A stretch of DNA of 64,000 nucleotides from Mesomycoplasma ovipneumoniae (GTDB taxonomy: Bacteria > Bacillota_I > Bacilli_A > Mycoplasmatales > Metamycoplasmataceae), in NCBI RefSeq assembly GCF_030012565.1, contig NZ_CP124621.1:434001-498000 (forward strand). Reading direction: 5' to 3'. The notes under the pieces were generated by a model. The model made no database searches, was not told where the DNA came from, and was given only the letters and a program-made list of their open reading frames with translations. Made by a program: the position numbers and the translations under genes. Positions 11,563 through 23,677 of this stretch are shown here, one piece after another (within the stretch, counting starts at the first letter, position 1; each line of letters starts with the position of its first letter).

Positions 11563-12528
11563 TTATCCTTTTACGGTAGATCCTTGACGTGAGACTGCAC
11601 TCATTATTCTCTTACGAAAGACAAAATAAGCAATAAACATTGGCAGAATTGTTAAAATTGCACCGGCCATTCTGATGTTTTTAAAGTAGCCTCCGGGAAT
11701 CTGGGCGGTCTCATCAGCGACTCCAACTTTTTGTAACAGCCAAGTATTTAGAGTAGTTAGATCAGCTGAATTAGACTGCAGTATTAAAAGTGGCCAAAGC
11801 GTTGAATTTCAGGCAGAAAAAGCAGTTAGAATTCCGACAGTTCAAATTGTTGGTGATATCATCGGGGTGGCTACCTTAAAAAAATATCTAATCCCAGAAC
11901 AACCATCGACCATTGAGGCTTCTTTAATTCGATCAGGAATTTCTTCAAAAGCATTTCGAAACATAAATCCTGAAAAAACAGAGGCAACAAATGGACTAGT
12001 TAGGGCAAAAATTGACTGAAAACCGTCATTTCACCCGAGCATTACCATAATTCGGTATTGGCCAATTAAAAGGGCAGTTTCAGGAAGAACTAAAATTGAA
12101 AGGAAAACTACTCAAGAAGCTTGTTTAAATTTCCACTTTCTTAGTGAAAAAGCATAGCCAAAAGTCATTGAGAAAAAAACTTTTGCAACCACAGAAATTA
12201 AAGTAACCAATATCGTGATTCCAAGAGCAGCAAAATAACCTGACTGGGCAGCTTTGACAAAATTGTCCCAGGCAAAATGATTAGGCCAGTAAACTGGAAT
12301 TCGGGTGTCAAGAATTTGCTCTTCAGGCGAGAGTGAATAAACCAACATAAAATAAAAAGGAAAAACAATTAGAATTCCAAAAAAGAAAAGCACGATGAAT
12401 TTGAGTAAAAAGCTTGAAATTGCACTTGTAATATTTTTGTTGCGAACTTGCGAATTAATTGACTCTGTTAATTTAGCGGTTTTTTTGTCGCTAATATATT
12501 TTAGAATTTTTAATTTTATAATGAACAT
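11563..12528 (-). CDS. ABC transporter permease (UgpE/MalG-like)
   Basis: A 321-residue MalG-type permease of a carbohydrate-uptake-1 ABC importer. It has a long basic cytoplasmic N-terminus, then about six membrane segments, starting with FIVLFFFGILIVFPFYF. The EAA cytoplasmic loop, which docks on the ATPase, lies in the second half (EIPDRIKEASMVDG region). It starts inside the end of the first permease (38-nt overlap). Substrate is unknown; carbohydrate, glycerol-phosphate or nucleoside are all possible for this family. Confidence 0.88.
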
Positions 12529-13501
12529 TTTTCTCCGTAATTTTGTCAGCTACTAAAAATATTGTGCTTAAAAACTTTTTGACAACAACTGAAAGGGCAA
12601 TTCCAAAAACAAAAAGATAAATAGTTAGTGCACCTGCCTGGGCAAAGTTAGGTGTTCCGCGCACATTTTTGTAAATATAGATCAGTAAAGTTGCGCCTCC
12701 GTTACTAATTGCTTCAGTTTCGTTGGCAAAAATACCGATTGGAAAGACCTTAATTCCGCCGATAATTCCGATTGTAATTAAAAAGTTAATTGTTTTTGAA
12801 ACTGAAGGCAGTGTAATTTTGAAAAATTGGCGAACTGGACTAGCTCCATCAATTGCCGCTGCTTTATAAAGTGTTGGATTAACTGAAAGCATTGCGGTTG
12901 TTAGAATTAAAACTTCAAAAGCAAGACTTCTTCAGACCCCTGACATTAAAACAACTAAAAGTGCATTAAAAGATGAAGGATTTCCGGAATTTAGTCATCT
13001 TGTTGAAATCCCAAAAAGACGGTTAATAAAGCCAGTTTCACTATCAAAAATATAGGCAAAAGCAACTGAAACGGCAATACCTGAGGTTACATAAGGTAAA
13101 AAAAAGACTGTCTGTCAAAATCCACGGGCATATTTGCGGTGCAGCGAGGCAATTGTTGAGGCAATAATTAAGCTAATTATTAGTCCAAGTGGTAGTGCTG
13201 CTATTGAATAAATGACAGAATTTCGAATTGCAATATGAAAATTGGTATCAAGGGTAATTAAATCAACAAAATTATCAAAACCAAATCGAGTATTTCCGGC
13301 AATATTAGGATTAATTTCGATACTTACAGACTTAGAAATTGAGTATAAAAATGGCAAAAAAGTAAAAATAAAAATAACTAAAATTGAAGGCAAAAGTATT
13401 AAAAAAGGCTTTCAAAATGGTTGCTTTTGGTCCAGAATTCCCAGTTCAAGATTAGTTTTTTTAATTCGCTGTCTTAGGAAATATCTACTAATTAAGTTCA
13501 T
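12491..13501 (-). CDS. ABC transporter permease (UgpA/MalF-like)
   Basis: A 336-residue membrane permease partnering the UgpE-like protein. After a cytoplasmic N-terminus the first helix is [22 protein letters not shown]. The EAA-loop equivalent contains the segment [21 protein letters not shown] (split here as [10 protein letters not shown] and [11 protein letters not shown]), typical of this family. It overlaps the end of the ATPase gene by 10 nt and the next permease by 38 nt, so all are translated from one transcript. Confidence 0.9.
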
Positions 13502-15678
13502 TGGATTCGCTCCCTTGTTTGATAATCAAATAGATGTAATTTTCCTGATTTAATATTAAATTTGACAATTTCATCAACTTCATAGGCCGGTTTTTTACGT
13601 AAGATTATTGAAATTTGGCCAATATTTTCAACATCAATTTTGGCAAGAATATCTTTTCCTAAATATTCAATCACGCTAATTTTGCCTTGAAAATTACCAG
13701 CTTCATTTTCAACTAAATCTTCGGCTCTAATTCCGACTCTTATTTTTTCATGTTGATAATCTTTTAGTGATTCAAAAATTATTTGATTATCAACAATGAC
13801 ACTTTTAGTTTCTTTGTCATAAAAAGCATCAAAAATATTCATCTCAGGAACACCTAAAAATGAAGCAACAAATTCATTTTTAGGATTATGATATAACTCA
13901 GTTGGAGTTCCAATTTGCTGAACATATCCAGTTGACATACAAATAATTCGGTCCGAAATTGACATTGCCTCTTCTTGGTCATGGGTAACAAAAACTGTTG
14001 TTATTCCGATTTCAGTTTGAATTTTTCGAATTCACTGACGAGTTTGAACTCTTAGTTTGGCGTCTAAATTTGAAAGTGGCTCGTCCATTAGTAAAATATC
14101 AGGATGTCGAACAATTCCACGGGCAATTGCGACTCTTTGCTGTTGTCCACCAGAGAGTTTTGTTGGTTTTTTAGCTAAATTTTTCGTTATTTCAACTTTT
14201 TCGGCTGTCCGTAAAACAGCGCGATTTATTGCTTCTTTTATTGAAATATTATCATTTTGATAATCTTGGTATTGTTTTAATTCTTGCTCGTTTAGTTTTG
14301 AAGTATTAAGGGAAAACTTATTGATTAAGTTTCTTTCATAGTCCAAAAACAGCTTTAAAGTTTCCTTTTTGTAAGTTTTTGATTTAGTCTTAAGCGATTT
14401 TAAAAGCAACAAATTCGGTGAATGACGAGTATTTGTTTCAAGAAATTTCTTTGTAGTTTCACGGTAAGTATGCTCAAGATTTGCAAGTTTTCCTGAATTT
14501 TTAATTTGATTTTTTTCGTTTTCAATTTCAGTTTTAAATCAAAGCTCTTTTTCTTTTTTTCGTTGATTAAAAGCCTCAATTTGTTCTTGATAATCTAATT
14601 TGAGTGATTCGGCATCTTTTAGACTTGTTTGTTTAGTAAAATTTTCATAACCTTGTTGAATTTTAGCCAACTCAATTTTTGAATTAGTAAGAAATTGTGA
14701 TTGTAATTTCTCAAGTTTTTCTAATTTTTCATATAAAAGTGCTTTTTGTTCTAAAAAGTTTTGCCGAGCGCGAACTAGTTCAGGAGCATTTTTTATTGCA
14801 TATTTTTCTTCTTGGATTTTGTTTTTATGAGCTTTTTTGTCAAGTTTGGCTTGTTTTTTGATTTTGTCAACTTTTAATTTATAAGCTTTTCGAAAGGTAA
14901 TCGCCTGTTGGATTGGGCAAATTTCCCCTTCTTTTTTGCCAAAGATTTTTTTCCAAAAAGCTCAAAAAATTGATGCAGACTTGCCTAATTTTAAGAAATC
15001 AATCGTTAAATTTTTAATTTCAGCCTGTTTGTGAGCTTCAATTAAAAAATAATCGGTCTGAAGTTGATTTAAATTATGATAAATTTGTGTTTTAAGTTCG
15101 TTATAATCATGTTCTAATTGGCGGTAAATATCAAAATAATCAAATAGTTTATTTTTGTAAGTTTCTAGATCTTCAAGTGAAGCGCCGTTTTTGGCAAGAA
15201 CAACTGAATTAGCATTTACACGTGCAAGCATCGATTTTTCAAGTGCTTTTTGCTTTCATCTTGGGTCATTATGCAAAGAAAAAGCAATGTTTCCAAAAAC
15301 ATTTAAATGCGGATAGAGCGCATAATTTTGGAAAACAAGACCAATTTTACGTTGCTGAGGTGATTTTCGGGTTACATCATCGCCATTGAAAATAATTTGA
15401 CCTGAAGTTGGATTTAAAAGACCAGCAATTGCATTTAAAATTGTAGTTTTTCCTGAACCGGAGGGTCCTAAAAGTGTAACAAGTTCACCTTTGTAAATTT
15501 TAATATTTGCACTGTCAACAGCCAGTGTTTCACCAAAGTCAATTGTTAAGTCTTTAATTTCAATTGCAGGGATTGAAAATTTCGATTTATAACGACTATT
15601 TGAGGCCTGCCGAATTTTTTTTAACTCGGATTCAAAGTTATTTTGTTCGATTTTTTTATTATCATCTGCTTTTTTCAT
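13492..15678 (-). CDS. ABC transporter ATP-binding protein (UgpC/MsmK-like) with a ~340-residue insertion
   Basis: A 728-residue ATPase. Walker [10 protein letters not shown] is at residues 71-79 and the Q-loop [10 protein letters not shown] at 115-124. The signature LSGGQQQR occurs only at about 508, and Walker [13 protein letters not shown] follows near 530. The H-loop THDQEEAM and a TOBE-type C-terminal domain complete the protein. In MalK the Q-loop and signature are about 50 residues apart. Here some 390 residues separate them, filled by a Lys/Glu/Gln-rich, coiled-coil-like insert. A long insertion is known for the M. genitalium homologue MG187. The ATG 2 nt after the nuclease stop is preferred to an upstream in-frame ATG at 15708 that would overlap the nuclease. 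One frame is open throughout with UGA as Trp. Confidence 0.92.
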
Positions 15679-15679
15679 A

Positions 15680-16639
15680 TTATTTATTATTTCCACTTTT
15701 ATTTCCACTTTTTGTATCTTTTGAATTTTCTAACCTAAATTCATACCAGTCAACAACATTTTTATCTTTATTTGCTTCACCTAGAACTAAAAAGTCAGAA
15801 ATTTTTGCAAGACCTCGTGTTTTATAGATAGATTCAAGATTTTCATTAATCGAAGATATATTTGAATCTTTTAATTTTTCATAAATTCCGAACTTTTTAT
15901 TGATGGAATTTTCAACTGCTGCTGCTTGTTTGATTGAATTATAATAATAAATTGTAGTCTGGTTAGTTATTCCTGAAAATCCTGATTGCAAAGTTGGAAC
16001 AGCAAGTCCTGCTTTTGTTATTTCAACGCCATAAGATTTATAAAATCCATTATGACCAAAAAATAAACTTCCAACATAACGGTTAAAAGAACGCGCTGGA
16101 CCTGTTTTTGGGTAGACAAAATAAACTTGTGTACCTACAGGCAACATTTTTTCGGCAAATCGAGTTGCTCGATTTGCATATTCGGCCTCAAGCCCTTCGG
16201 TTTTTTTATAAGTTCCAGATTGGGATGTTCCTACCTCTGGGGTGTCAATACTTTCAATTCTGACATTAAAAACAGGCTCAATTTTGCTTTCGCCAACAGA
16301 TTTTAAGGTTGCTGTATCGCCATCAGTTCATTTTTGAATTGTAACTTTTTGGCGGCCAAAAAATTTTGAATCAGGCAAAATATCATCTTTAAATTTCAGT
16401 TTATCTTCTTGAGTTCAAGAATAATTTGGATTAAGAAATTTTGCAATGTCTTTTGCATATTGACTTTTTTTATCGTGCAAATCTAACTCAGGATCTAGCC
16501 CAAAATCCTCTATTTTATAGTATTTTTGCGCCTGAAAGTAACCTTGAGCAGCGTGATCTGTTGTACAAGCGGCAATAAAAAAAGGGATAAAAGTAAAATT
16601 TATACTAGTAAAAAACAGCTTTAAAAATTTTCTTTTCAT
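15680..16639 (-). CDS. membrane-anchored thermonuclease (SNase-like lipoprotein)
   Basis: A 319-residue lipoprotein with the signal peptide ending FIAAC. The nuclease domain shows WTDGDTATL (DGDT, Ca2+ site) and RIESIDTPE, followed by the RYVGSLFF strand, matching staphylococcal nuclease motifs. It resembles the characterised M. hyopneumoniae surface nuclease Mhp379, which also lies inside an ABC-transporter operon. Expected role: degradation of extracellular DNA/RNA on the cell surface. The gene starts 17 nt after the upstream lipoprotein stop and ends 2 nt before the ATPase start. That placement suggests that uptake by this transporter is linked to nucleic-acid degradation products. Confidence 0.9.
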
Positions 16640-16656
16640 AAGACAAATTTATCGGT

Positions 16657-18783
16657 TTAGTTTTTTTCTCTTGCAAAATCAGGTCCTAAATTTTGACTCA
16701 AAGTGTTTAGAAAATCGTTAAAACTAGGAACAGTGCCATTGGCTGCCTTAAGTGATTGCATTTGTGCAACGGTTGAGTCTAAATTTGAACGAAATACAGA
16801 GGATCTAGCATCAGCATTATCATAAACAAGCGAATATTTAGCCTTAGCTTGTTCGTCATTAAAACGACTAAATTGTTCAAGTGCTAACTTTTGACCTTTA
16901 TTTTTTGGCTTAGAAACATCGGTTCTTAGGGTTGATTTTAGTGGTAATAAATATGAAGTTGCTTTTGAAAAATACTCAACAGGAGTTATTTTTCCGAATT
17001 TGTCGCCAAAGTCGACTTTTTCAGTTAGGATTCAATTTACAAAAGCCTTAACAGCACGGTCTTCTTTTTCATTTGCATGAATAAAAATTAAATCAGGACC
17101 TTGGGCAGTAACGGCAGTAATTTTTGAATTATTGTCAAATTTGTGCGGTGCTGCTAAAATATCCATTTCATCTTCGTTAAGTGAACTTGAGGCTTCTGTT
17201 ATTTCAACGCCATTGTATCCGGTAATTACAATTGGCTTAAATTTTTCTTCTTTATCAAGAACTTTGTATGATCCTTCAATGATTCCAGAAGGAACCTCAT
17301 CTCGGTCAGTAAAATAAAACAACTCTTTTTTCGGGTTTTTTTCTAGAAGACTTTTAATTTCAGCTAAAATTGACTGCTTAATTTTAACGGTGTCTTTACC
17401 ATTAAGCGCTTTAACTTTAATTTCTTTTGAGATGTCTGCTAAATCTGATGCCTTAATTACTGCCGAAAATCTTGCATTTGGGCTGTAAATATGTTCAACA
17501 TTTTCGTGAGTAAAACTTACTTTGTAATTTTTGTCGTTTGCTCTTATGTAATTATGGTGAAATCCTGCTGTTGATCCGATTGAAAAAAGTTGTTGGTGAT
17601 TACGGAAATAAGTTGAATTATATTCACCAGGAGTTGTAAAATAAATTGACTTATCAGCCATTCCTTTGGTGAGTAGTTCATAAACTTGTTTTAAATTTTT
17701 GTATCTATCTGATTCAGGTTTTTTGAAAAATGATGTATAACTAATAAGATTTTCTTTTCGATTTAAAACGGTAACTTCTTTAGATTTATCATTTTCTGAC
17801 AAAGAACGTGAAAGTCCATAAATTAAAGTAGCTGCATTGTCAATTCCTAAAACTGATTTTGCTGCAGTTAGACTTGAACCTTCAAGTGCTTTTGGAAATG
17901 CTTTGACAATTCTTGAAGATAATTTCTGTAAATCACTAAAGTTTTCAATATCAGATTTTTTAAATTCATAACCAGAAAGACCATCGGTGCTTGGCGCGTA
18001 TTCTTTTCAAAGTTTTTTAATTTCAGCAACATCTTTAGTTTTTTCAGTAGCTAATTTGGTAAATTCTTCAAAAAACTGTTTGTCTTCAGCTTTAATTTTT
18101 GCTGGATTTGAGTCATTCATCGCCTGTTGAATAATTCAACCAAATAAAACTTTATTTACATATAAACCTTCAGAAGATTTTCCAAATGGAAGAGTATAGA
18201 CTCCTTTTTCGTCAAGAAACGGAATTTCTGAATTAATTTGTAAAAAGTCTTCAATTCCTTGTTCTTTTAGGAAATTTTTGGTAATTTTTTCACTTTCATC
18301 AGTTGGCTCTTGATCTGATTTTAAATCAGAAACAATCGGAAATGTCATTGAATGTTTATTTACAATTGCCAATAAAGATGAATAATTTGTAACAATATTA
18401 GGTAATTTAAGTCGATCTTTTGTTTCTAAAAAAGTGTTAATTGAATTAGATGCTCCTGAATATCCCCCTTGATAAGATTGTTCTTTCATTTTTATAAAAT
18501 CAGGCTTATCTTTTTGGGTTGTATTTCAAAGTTCGATAATTTTATTTAATGCTTTAATTTCATTTCCACTTGAAGAAAAATTGTGACCAAAAACTAGTTC
18601 ACCATCTTCAGGAGTGTCGAATGTAAATCCTCTAACTCCATTTGAACCTGACAAAACACCACAAGAAGCAATAAGTCCAACTGGTGCTAAAACTGATAAA
18701 GAAGATAAGAAAATCCGACTAATTTTCTTTGCTGTGTTATTTTTATGCCTTAATTTTGTACCTTTTTTACTATGTGTGTTCAT
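16657..18783 (-). CDS. ABC substrate-binding lipoprotein, paralog 3
   Basis: A 708-residue prolipoprotein with lipobox GLIASC. It shares segments with the two upstream lipoproteins: 'xGPDLIFIHANEKED' near residue 580 and an HQQLFSIGSTAGFHH-type stretch. All three are therefore paralogs of one extracytoplasmic solute-binding family, larger than usual (about 420 residues for MalE-like proteins). AGGAG lies 8 nt before the ATG. It heads the nuclease-ATPase-permease genes with a 17-nt gap and is probably the dedicated binding protein of that transporter. Confidence 0.85.
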
Positions 18784-18801
18784 TTTTTTCTCCTTAGTAT
18801 T

Positions 18802-20985
18802 TTATTTTTGTGTATTTTTTTCTGTTTTTAACTTAACTGATGCCCCGATATTTTCCTTTAGAATTCTAAGAAAAGTATTAAACTCAAGATTTAAATTCGG
18901 GTTGGCTAAAAACTGATTGTAAAGTTGAGAAACACTTCCTAGAGTTGCTTTTCGGAAAGTATTTGAGTCAATTCCTGCAGGTTCGGTAAAAACTCTATAT
19001 TTTTCAGGGTTTTTCAGCTGACTTTGGAATTGTTCATAAGCAACTTTGAAAGCATTATTTTTTGCAAAAGCTGGATTCTGATCAAAACTTGATTCCAAAT
19101 TTGCCTTAGTTGGATTGATGTTTGAAGCTGAAAATGCTAAAAAATCGCTCGGAGTTAGAACCATTTTTTTGTTATTTGGCCCGTCAAATTCAATTTTTTC
19201 CGAAATAAATCATTTAACAAAGTTAAGTGTGGCCTCATTTTCGACTTCATTATTGTAAAATCCAATCAAAGATGGGCCTTGGGACGTAACGATATTAAAT
19301 TTATTTGACTCTTGTGTTTTTGAAGGCTCATTGAGAAACTCTAACTCGTCTTCATTAAGTTTTTGGTGTGATTTTGAAAAAATAAAAGCATTTTCAGGTT
19401 GATTGAAGAGTTTAACTTTGTTTTTTGCTGATTCAACATAAAGTGAAGAAGTATTTGAATCTTCTTTGACTTTATCACCAACTCACTTGTCAAAACCAGA
19501 ATCAATTGCTAAAAAATTAAAACTGTTTAAATTAGGCTTTGATTTTATAGCATTTTTTATTTTTTCAATTAAATCCTTGTCATCAGTTTTGCTTAATGAA
19601 ATTTCATTTTCTTGAACAGAAAATGCATCCGATTCATAAACATAACCGGTTGAATTATCTAAAATTTGGTGAACTTTTGCAATTGCATTTGAAGGCATAT
19701 TTTCTTCACTTACTATTTTTCAAATTTTAGATTTTGAGCCAACCGGGTAGTCAAAAGTTTTTTTATTAACTTTTAGACGTAAAAAATTTTGTCCTTGTTT
19801 TTCAAAGTTACGTGAATAATCACTTGTTGAAGTAATTGCAAAAACTAATTGGTGATTTTTTAAAAATTCGCTAGCTCTAGTTCTGCCGCTTGTTGGACCA
19901 AGTAATTTATTTTTTACTAAATCTACCAATATTTCATAGGCTTTTTTTGTATTTTGGTGACTTTTGGTTGTCTCATCAAAAAGACTTGTATAGTTGAGCG
20001 AAGCACCATCAAGATTTTTAAAATAACTTGAATTTTCATACTCACCATCTGCCTGGGCAAAAGCTACAAAAAAGAAGAGTGCAGCTGTATCATTTAGTCC
20101 GAGTAAAAAGTTAACTTTTTCGGTTTGACTACCTTTTTCGGCATCTGGGAATGATTTTCTAACTCGACTTAAAAAATCAATAAGATCTTTGTAATTATTG
20201 AATTTTTCAAAACTAAAAGTATAACCATCAAAACCGCCTTGATCTGAAGGAAAACTTTTGTACTCTCCTCAGACTTTTTTGATGTATTCAAGATCAGTTT
20301 TTTTTGGATCTAGATTTTTAACTCGTGTTTTGTCAGACTCGCTAATTTTAAAATTAGGACTTGTTTTTGCTGATTCTAATATGTATGATAAAACTGGTTT
20401 GTCAAGCAAAAGTGCCTTTGAAGTTTTTAGTATTGGCAAAAAAGCTAGTGTATTTTGGTCAATTCCAGGTACATTTTTTGTTTCGACCAGAAATCTTTCA
20501 TCATAACTATTTTTAATAGTCTGGGCTAAATCGCTTTGGGAGTTTAGATCCAAAATCATACCGTGTTTATTCAAACTAGCCGCCAGAGCTGGGTAATTTA
20601 GTGTTAAATTCGGCAGTTTTTTTGTATCTTTAACCTGTAAAAATGTTGTTAAATTAGTTTGATCATCGATGTAATTTGCCGCGCTTGGTTCTAATTTAAC
20701 TGGTAAAAATCCTGCCTGTTTGTCTTTAACTTCGGATTTTTGGTTTCATTTTTCAAAAATTGTTTTTAGAGCTTGAGTTCGGGGATCTGTAAGTCCAAAA
20801 ATTACGCGAAAATCGATTGTATTGTCATTTTCGGTTTCAAAATGAAGTGGATTGTCTTTTTGTGATTTTAATTCAGTGTGATTTGCATTTGAAAAACAGG
20901 ATGTCAAAATAGCCAAAGAAGAAACCGGTCCTAAGCTAATTGCTGTTTTTAAAAATATTGACTTAAATTTGTTGATTTTTTCCAT
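18802..20985 (-). CDS. ABC substrate-binding lipoprotein, paralog 2
   Basis: A 727-residue prolipoprotein with signal peptide ending LAILTSC. It is homologous along its length to the lipoproteins on either side (shared NHQLVFAITSTSDYSRNF-like and KNLDPKKTDLEYIKKV-like blocks, and the C-terminal 'LAFSASNINPTKANLE' segment). It is separated by 18 nt from paralog 3, so the two share a transcript. It has its own promoter and a hairpin leader 130-230 nt upstream. The ATG lacks a good Shine-Dalgarno. Confidence 0.85.
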
Positions 20986-21335
20986 TGTTGTTAAATTTCT
21001 TTTTTAATAAGAAGATTTGCAGTATCTGTAATTTATATATTTATTTATTTTTTAAAAGTGACTTTAATTTTTTAATTTTATTGTTCCAAATTGCTCTCCT
21101 GTTAGTTTTTAAAATAAAAAAGCACAACGATAAATTATCTTAATTTACTTAGTCAAAACTTTAACAATTTAGACCAACTAACAATAAATAATTTCCAGTT
21201 GTGCTTAACATTTGAGATTATTATATAACTTTTTAGAAAAAATTAACAAAAATTACGTTTTTTTCTTAAATTTGTTGAATTTTTTTCAAATTTATTAAAC
21301 TTTAATTTAAAAAAGTTAAGCCTTTTGGTCAAAAA
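20986..21335. other. intergenic leader region between lipoprotein paralogs 1 and 2
   Basis: The 350 bp hold the promoter and leader hairpin of paralog 2 (described separately). No further gene is visible. Confidence 0.7.
21110..21206 (-). promoter_or_regulatory. leader hairpin with U-run ahead of lipoprotein paralog 2 (possible attenuator)
   Basis: The -10 TATAAT is at 21220-21225 (minus). About 7 nt after the predicted start the RNA forms AAGCACAAC paired with GTTGTGCTT. Inner pairings are AAATTAT with ATAATTT and TTAGT with ACTAA, and the sequence TTTTTTATTTT follows. This looks like a terminator placed inside the leader, about 120 nt before the gene. AGGAGAG and a TTG codon with a stop two codons later lie just beyond it. 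Confidence 0.55.
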
Positions 21336-23489
21336 TTAACTCACGTTTGCTGAATTTAATTTTGTCTGCAGTGCTGTTAAAAATTTCTCAAAACTAGCTT
21401 GATCTTGGGATCCATCAGCAACAAGACGACCCATTTGGTTTAGCGTTGATTTTACCTCAAGACGGATTAGCGCACTTCTTGAGTCAACTGGGTCCATATA
21501 AAATGAGTTGTGCTGCGGGTCATCATTAACGGTTTTAAAATTTTTAAATGCGGCTCTAAAAGAATTATTTTGCTGAAATTGTTCAGTATTAGACAAATTT
21601 TGGCCAAAAACTTGTTTTGTTGGCGCTAGATAATTTCCACGAAATGCAACATATTCGCTCGGACTACCATGATATTTTGCCTCACCAGATTGGCCTTGGT
21701 ATGTAAAGTCTTGTTTGTGGGTTAGCATTCATTTTAGGAAATTTTTTGTTGCAATATCTTCTTCGGCATTTGAGTGAAAAGCGATTAAATCTGGACCTTG
21801 GTAAGTATAAATGCTTTTTGAATCACTGCTTGAATTTTTAATTGGCTCTTGGAGGAAAACAACTTCATTTTGGTTTAAGTGTTTATCCCCACCTGGATTT
21901 TCAACACTGGCATTTTTTAGTAAAAAAATGTCGTTTTTGTCATTTTTATTTGTAAGATTAATTATTTCTGAGTCAGTGTTTTTAATTTTTTCTTGGTAAA
22001 ACTTAGAAAAATCTTCACCAAAAACTAAATAAGATTGACGAGAATCTTTTGAATTAGAATCAACAAATTCCTTTACTTTTTTAGCTAGATTTGTGTCTTT
22101 AGGATCTAAATAAACATTTGAATCAGCATAAGTTGAACTTTTAGTCTCATTTATTAACTGGCTAATTTGACTTGTTAAGACATTTTTTAGTTCATAAATT
22201 GCTTTTTGGGAATCTTTTTGGTCTGGATCCAGCTCACGAATTTGGTATGCTTGGATTTTTGAAGAAAATGGAATTTTTTCAGTTTTACCATTTACTTGAA
22301 AAACAAAATTAGAGTTTGACTTTACAAACCGGCGTTGATAATTACTTGTTGAGGAAATTGCCATGGCAAGTTGGTGATTATTCATCAAATTGTTGGCAAA
22401 ACTTTCTTGTGAAAATCTTCCTGGATAAAAAAATGCATCTGATTTAAAAAGATCTAAAATTTGTTCATAATTTTTCTTTGTATTTTGATAACTTTGCGAA
22501 TTTTTATTAAATAATTTATCAAAACTAACTCGTTCTAATTCTTTTGATTTTTCCCTTGTTACCTCGAACATAAATTTAGAATAATCACCGCCAGCTGATG
22601 CAAAAATTTTGGCAAAAGCTAAATTTTCAATGTCATCAGTCCCAAAAGGAAAATCTCCTGTGCTAATGTCTGCCGGTTTTAATACAAATCCTTGTTTAAT
22701 TCTTTTGGAAAAATCAAAAACTTTATCATAATATTTGAATGTCTCGTGAGAAAGTTCAAAATTCTGTCAAGGATTAGGGTTTTTATCGTCAAAACTTCGC
22801 GGTGCTCATAGTTTTTTAATATGCTCCATGTCTGAGTCTGGCAAGGAAAACTGTTCAAAAAAACGTTTGTCTTCGGCAGAATCTGCAATTTTAGCGCCAT
22901 TTTTCTTTGCATTTTCAATAATTCAGGCCATAACAGGTCCATCTATAACTAAAGTCTGCGAAGATTTAACAAATGGAATTGTATAAATTCCCTTTTCATC
23001 AAGAGTTGCTATTTGAGTATTAGATTCGAGAAATTTTGGGTGATAAGTATCCTTTATAGTCTGGGCTAAATCTGGAAACTTGTTTAGATCTAAAAGCATT
23101 TTATGTTTAGCCGCACTTGCCGCAACAGCTGGATAATTTATTACAAGATTTAGGGTTTGATTTTTATCATTGGCAGAAAAAATTTGCTCGAATTTAGCAG
23201 CCATTACGGTGTAGTCTTTGTCATAATTTGGAGTTAATTTAATTGGTAAATACTCGTGATTATTTTGATCTTTAACTTCTGGTTTTTCATTTCAAAGTTT
23301 AACAACTTGATCTAAGGCCTGAAATCTTGGCTGTTTTTCATTTCAACTTGTTACAAATTGAAGCTGCCCGTCATTATTTCCGTCAAATTTAAATTCCTTA
23401 GCATTCGTAGTGCCTAATGTACAGGATACTAAGGCTAACCCCGAGATAAGAAGTGGTGAGAATAAAATTGGTTTTGCTAGTTTTTTCAT
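21336..23489 (-). CDS. ABC substrate-binding lipoprotein, paralog 1
   Basis: A 717-residue prolipoprotein (lipobox LALVSC) of the same family as the next two genes. It shows NHQLAMAISSTSNYQRRF, YQGPDLIAFHSNAEED and a C-terminal SPSEYVAFRGNYLAPTKQ block, each with a counterpart in the paralogs. It is transcribed alone from its own promoter at ~23624-23629 with a hairpin leader. A tandem set of three divergent binding lipoproteins for one transporter suggests several ligands or antigenic diversification. Confidence 0.85.
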
Positions 23490-23525
23490 AGTTTTTTGAT
23501 CCGTCTTTGTTTTTTGTTTTGTTTT

Positions 23526-23611
23526 TAAAAATAAAAAATCATCCCAAAAAATAAATTGTTTGAATTAAAACATGTTAATAAAAACAAACGGTAATTTTTT
23601 GAGATGATTTT
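23526..23611 (-). promoter_or_regulatory. leader hairpin with U-run ahead of lipoprotein paralog 1 (possible attenuator)
   Basis: TATAAT (minus, 23624-23629) is followed after ~13 nt by a long imperfect stem, AAAATCATCTCAAAAAATTA with its partner TATTTTTTGGGATGATTTT. A TTTTTTATTTTT run follows, then about 40 nt to the gene. The arrangement is the same as before paralog 2, but the stem sequence differs. Confidence 0.55.
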
Positions 23612-23677
23612 AAATTTGCCATCATTATAGCACAAATTTTCTAAAAAGAAAAAAATTTTAAAATTTATTTTTAATGG

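Noticed and set aside
22679..22942. Minus-strand 87-codon frame inside lipoprotein paralog 1
   Set aside because: It is in another frame than the continuous lipoprotein coding sequence and has no Shine-Dalgarno.
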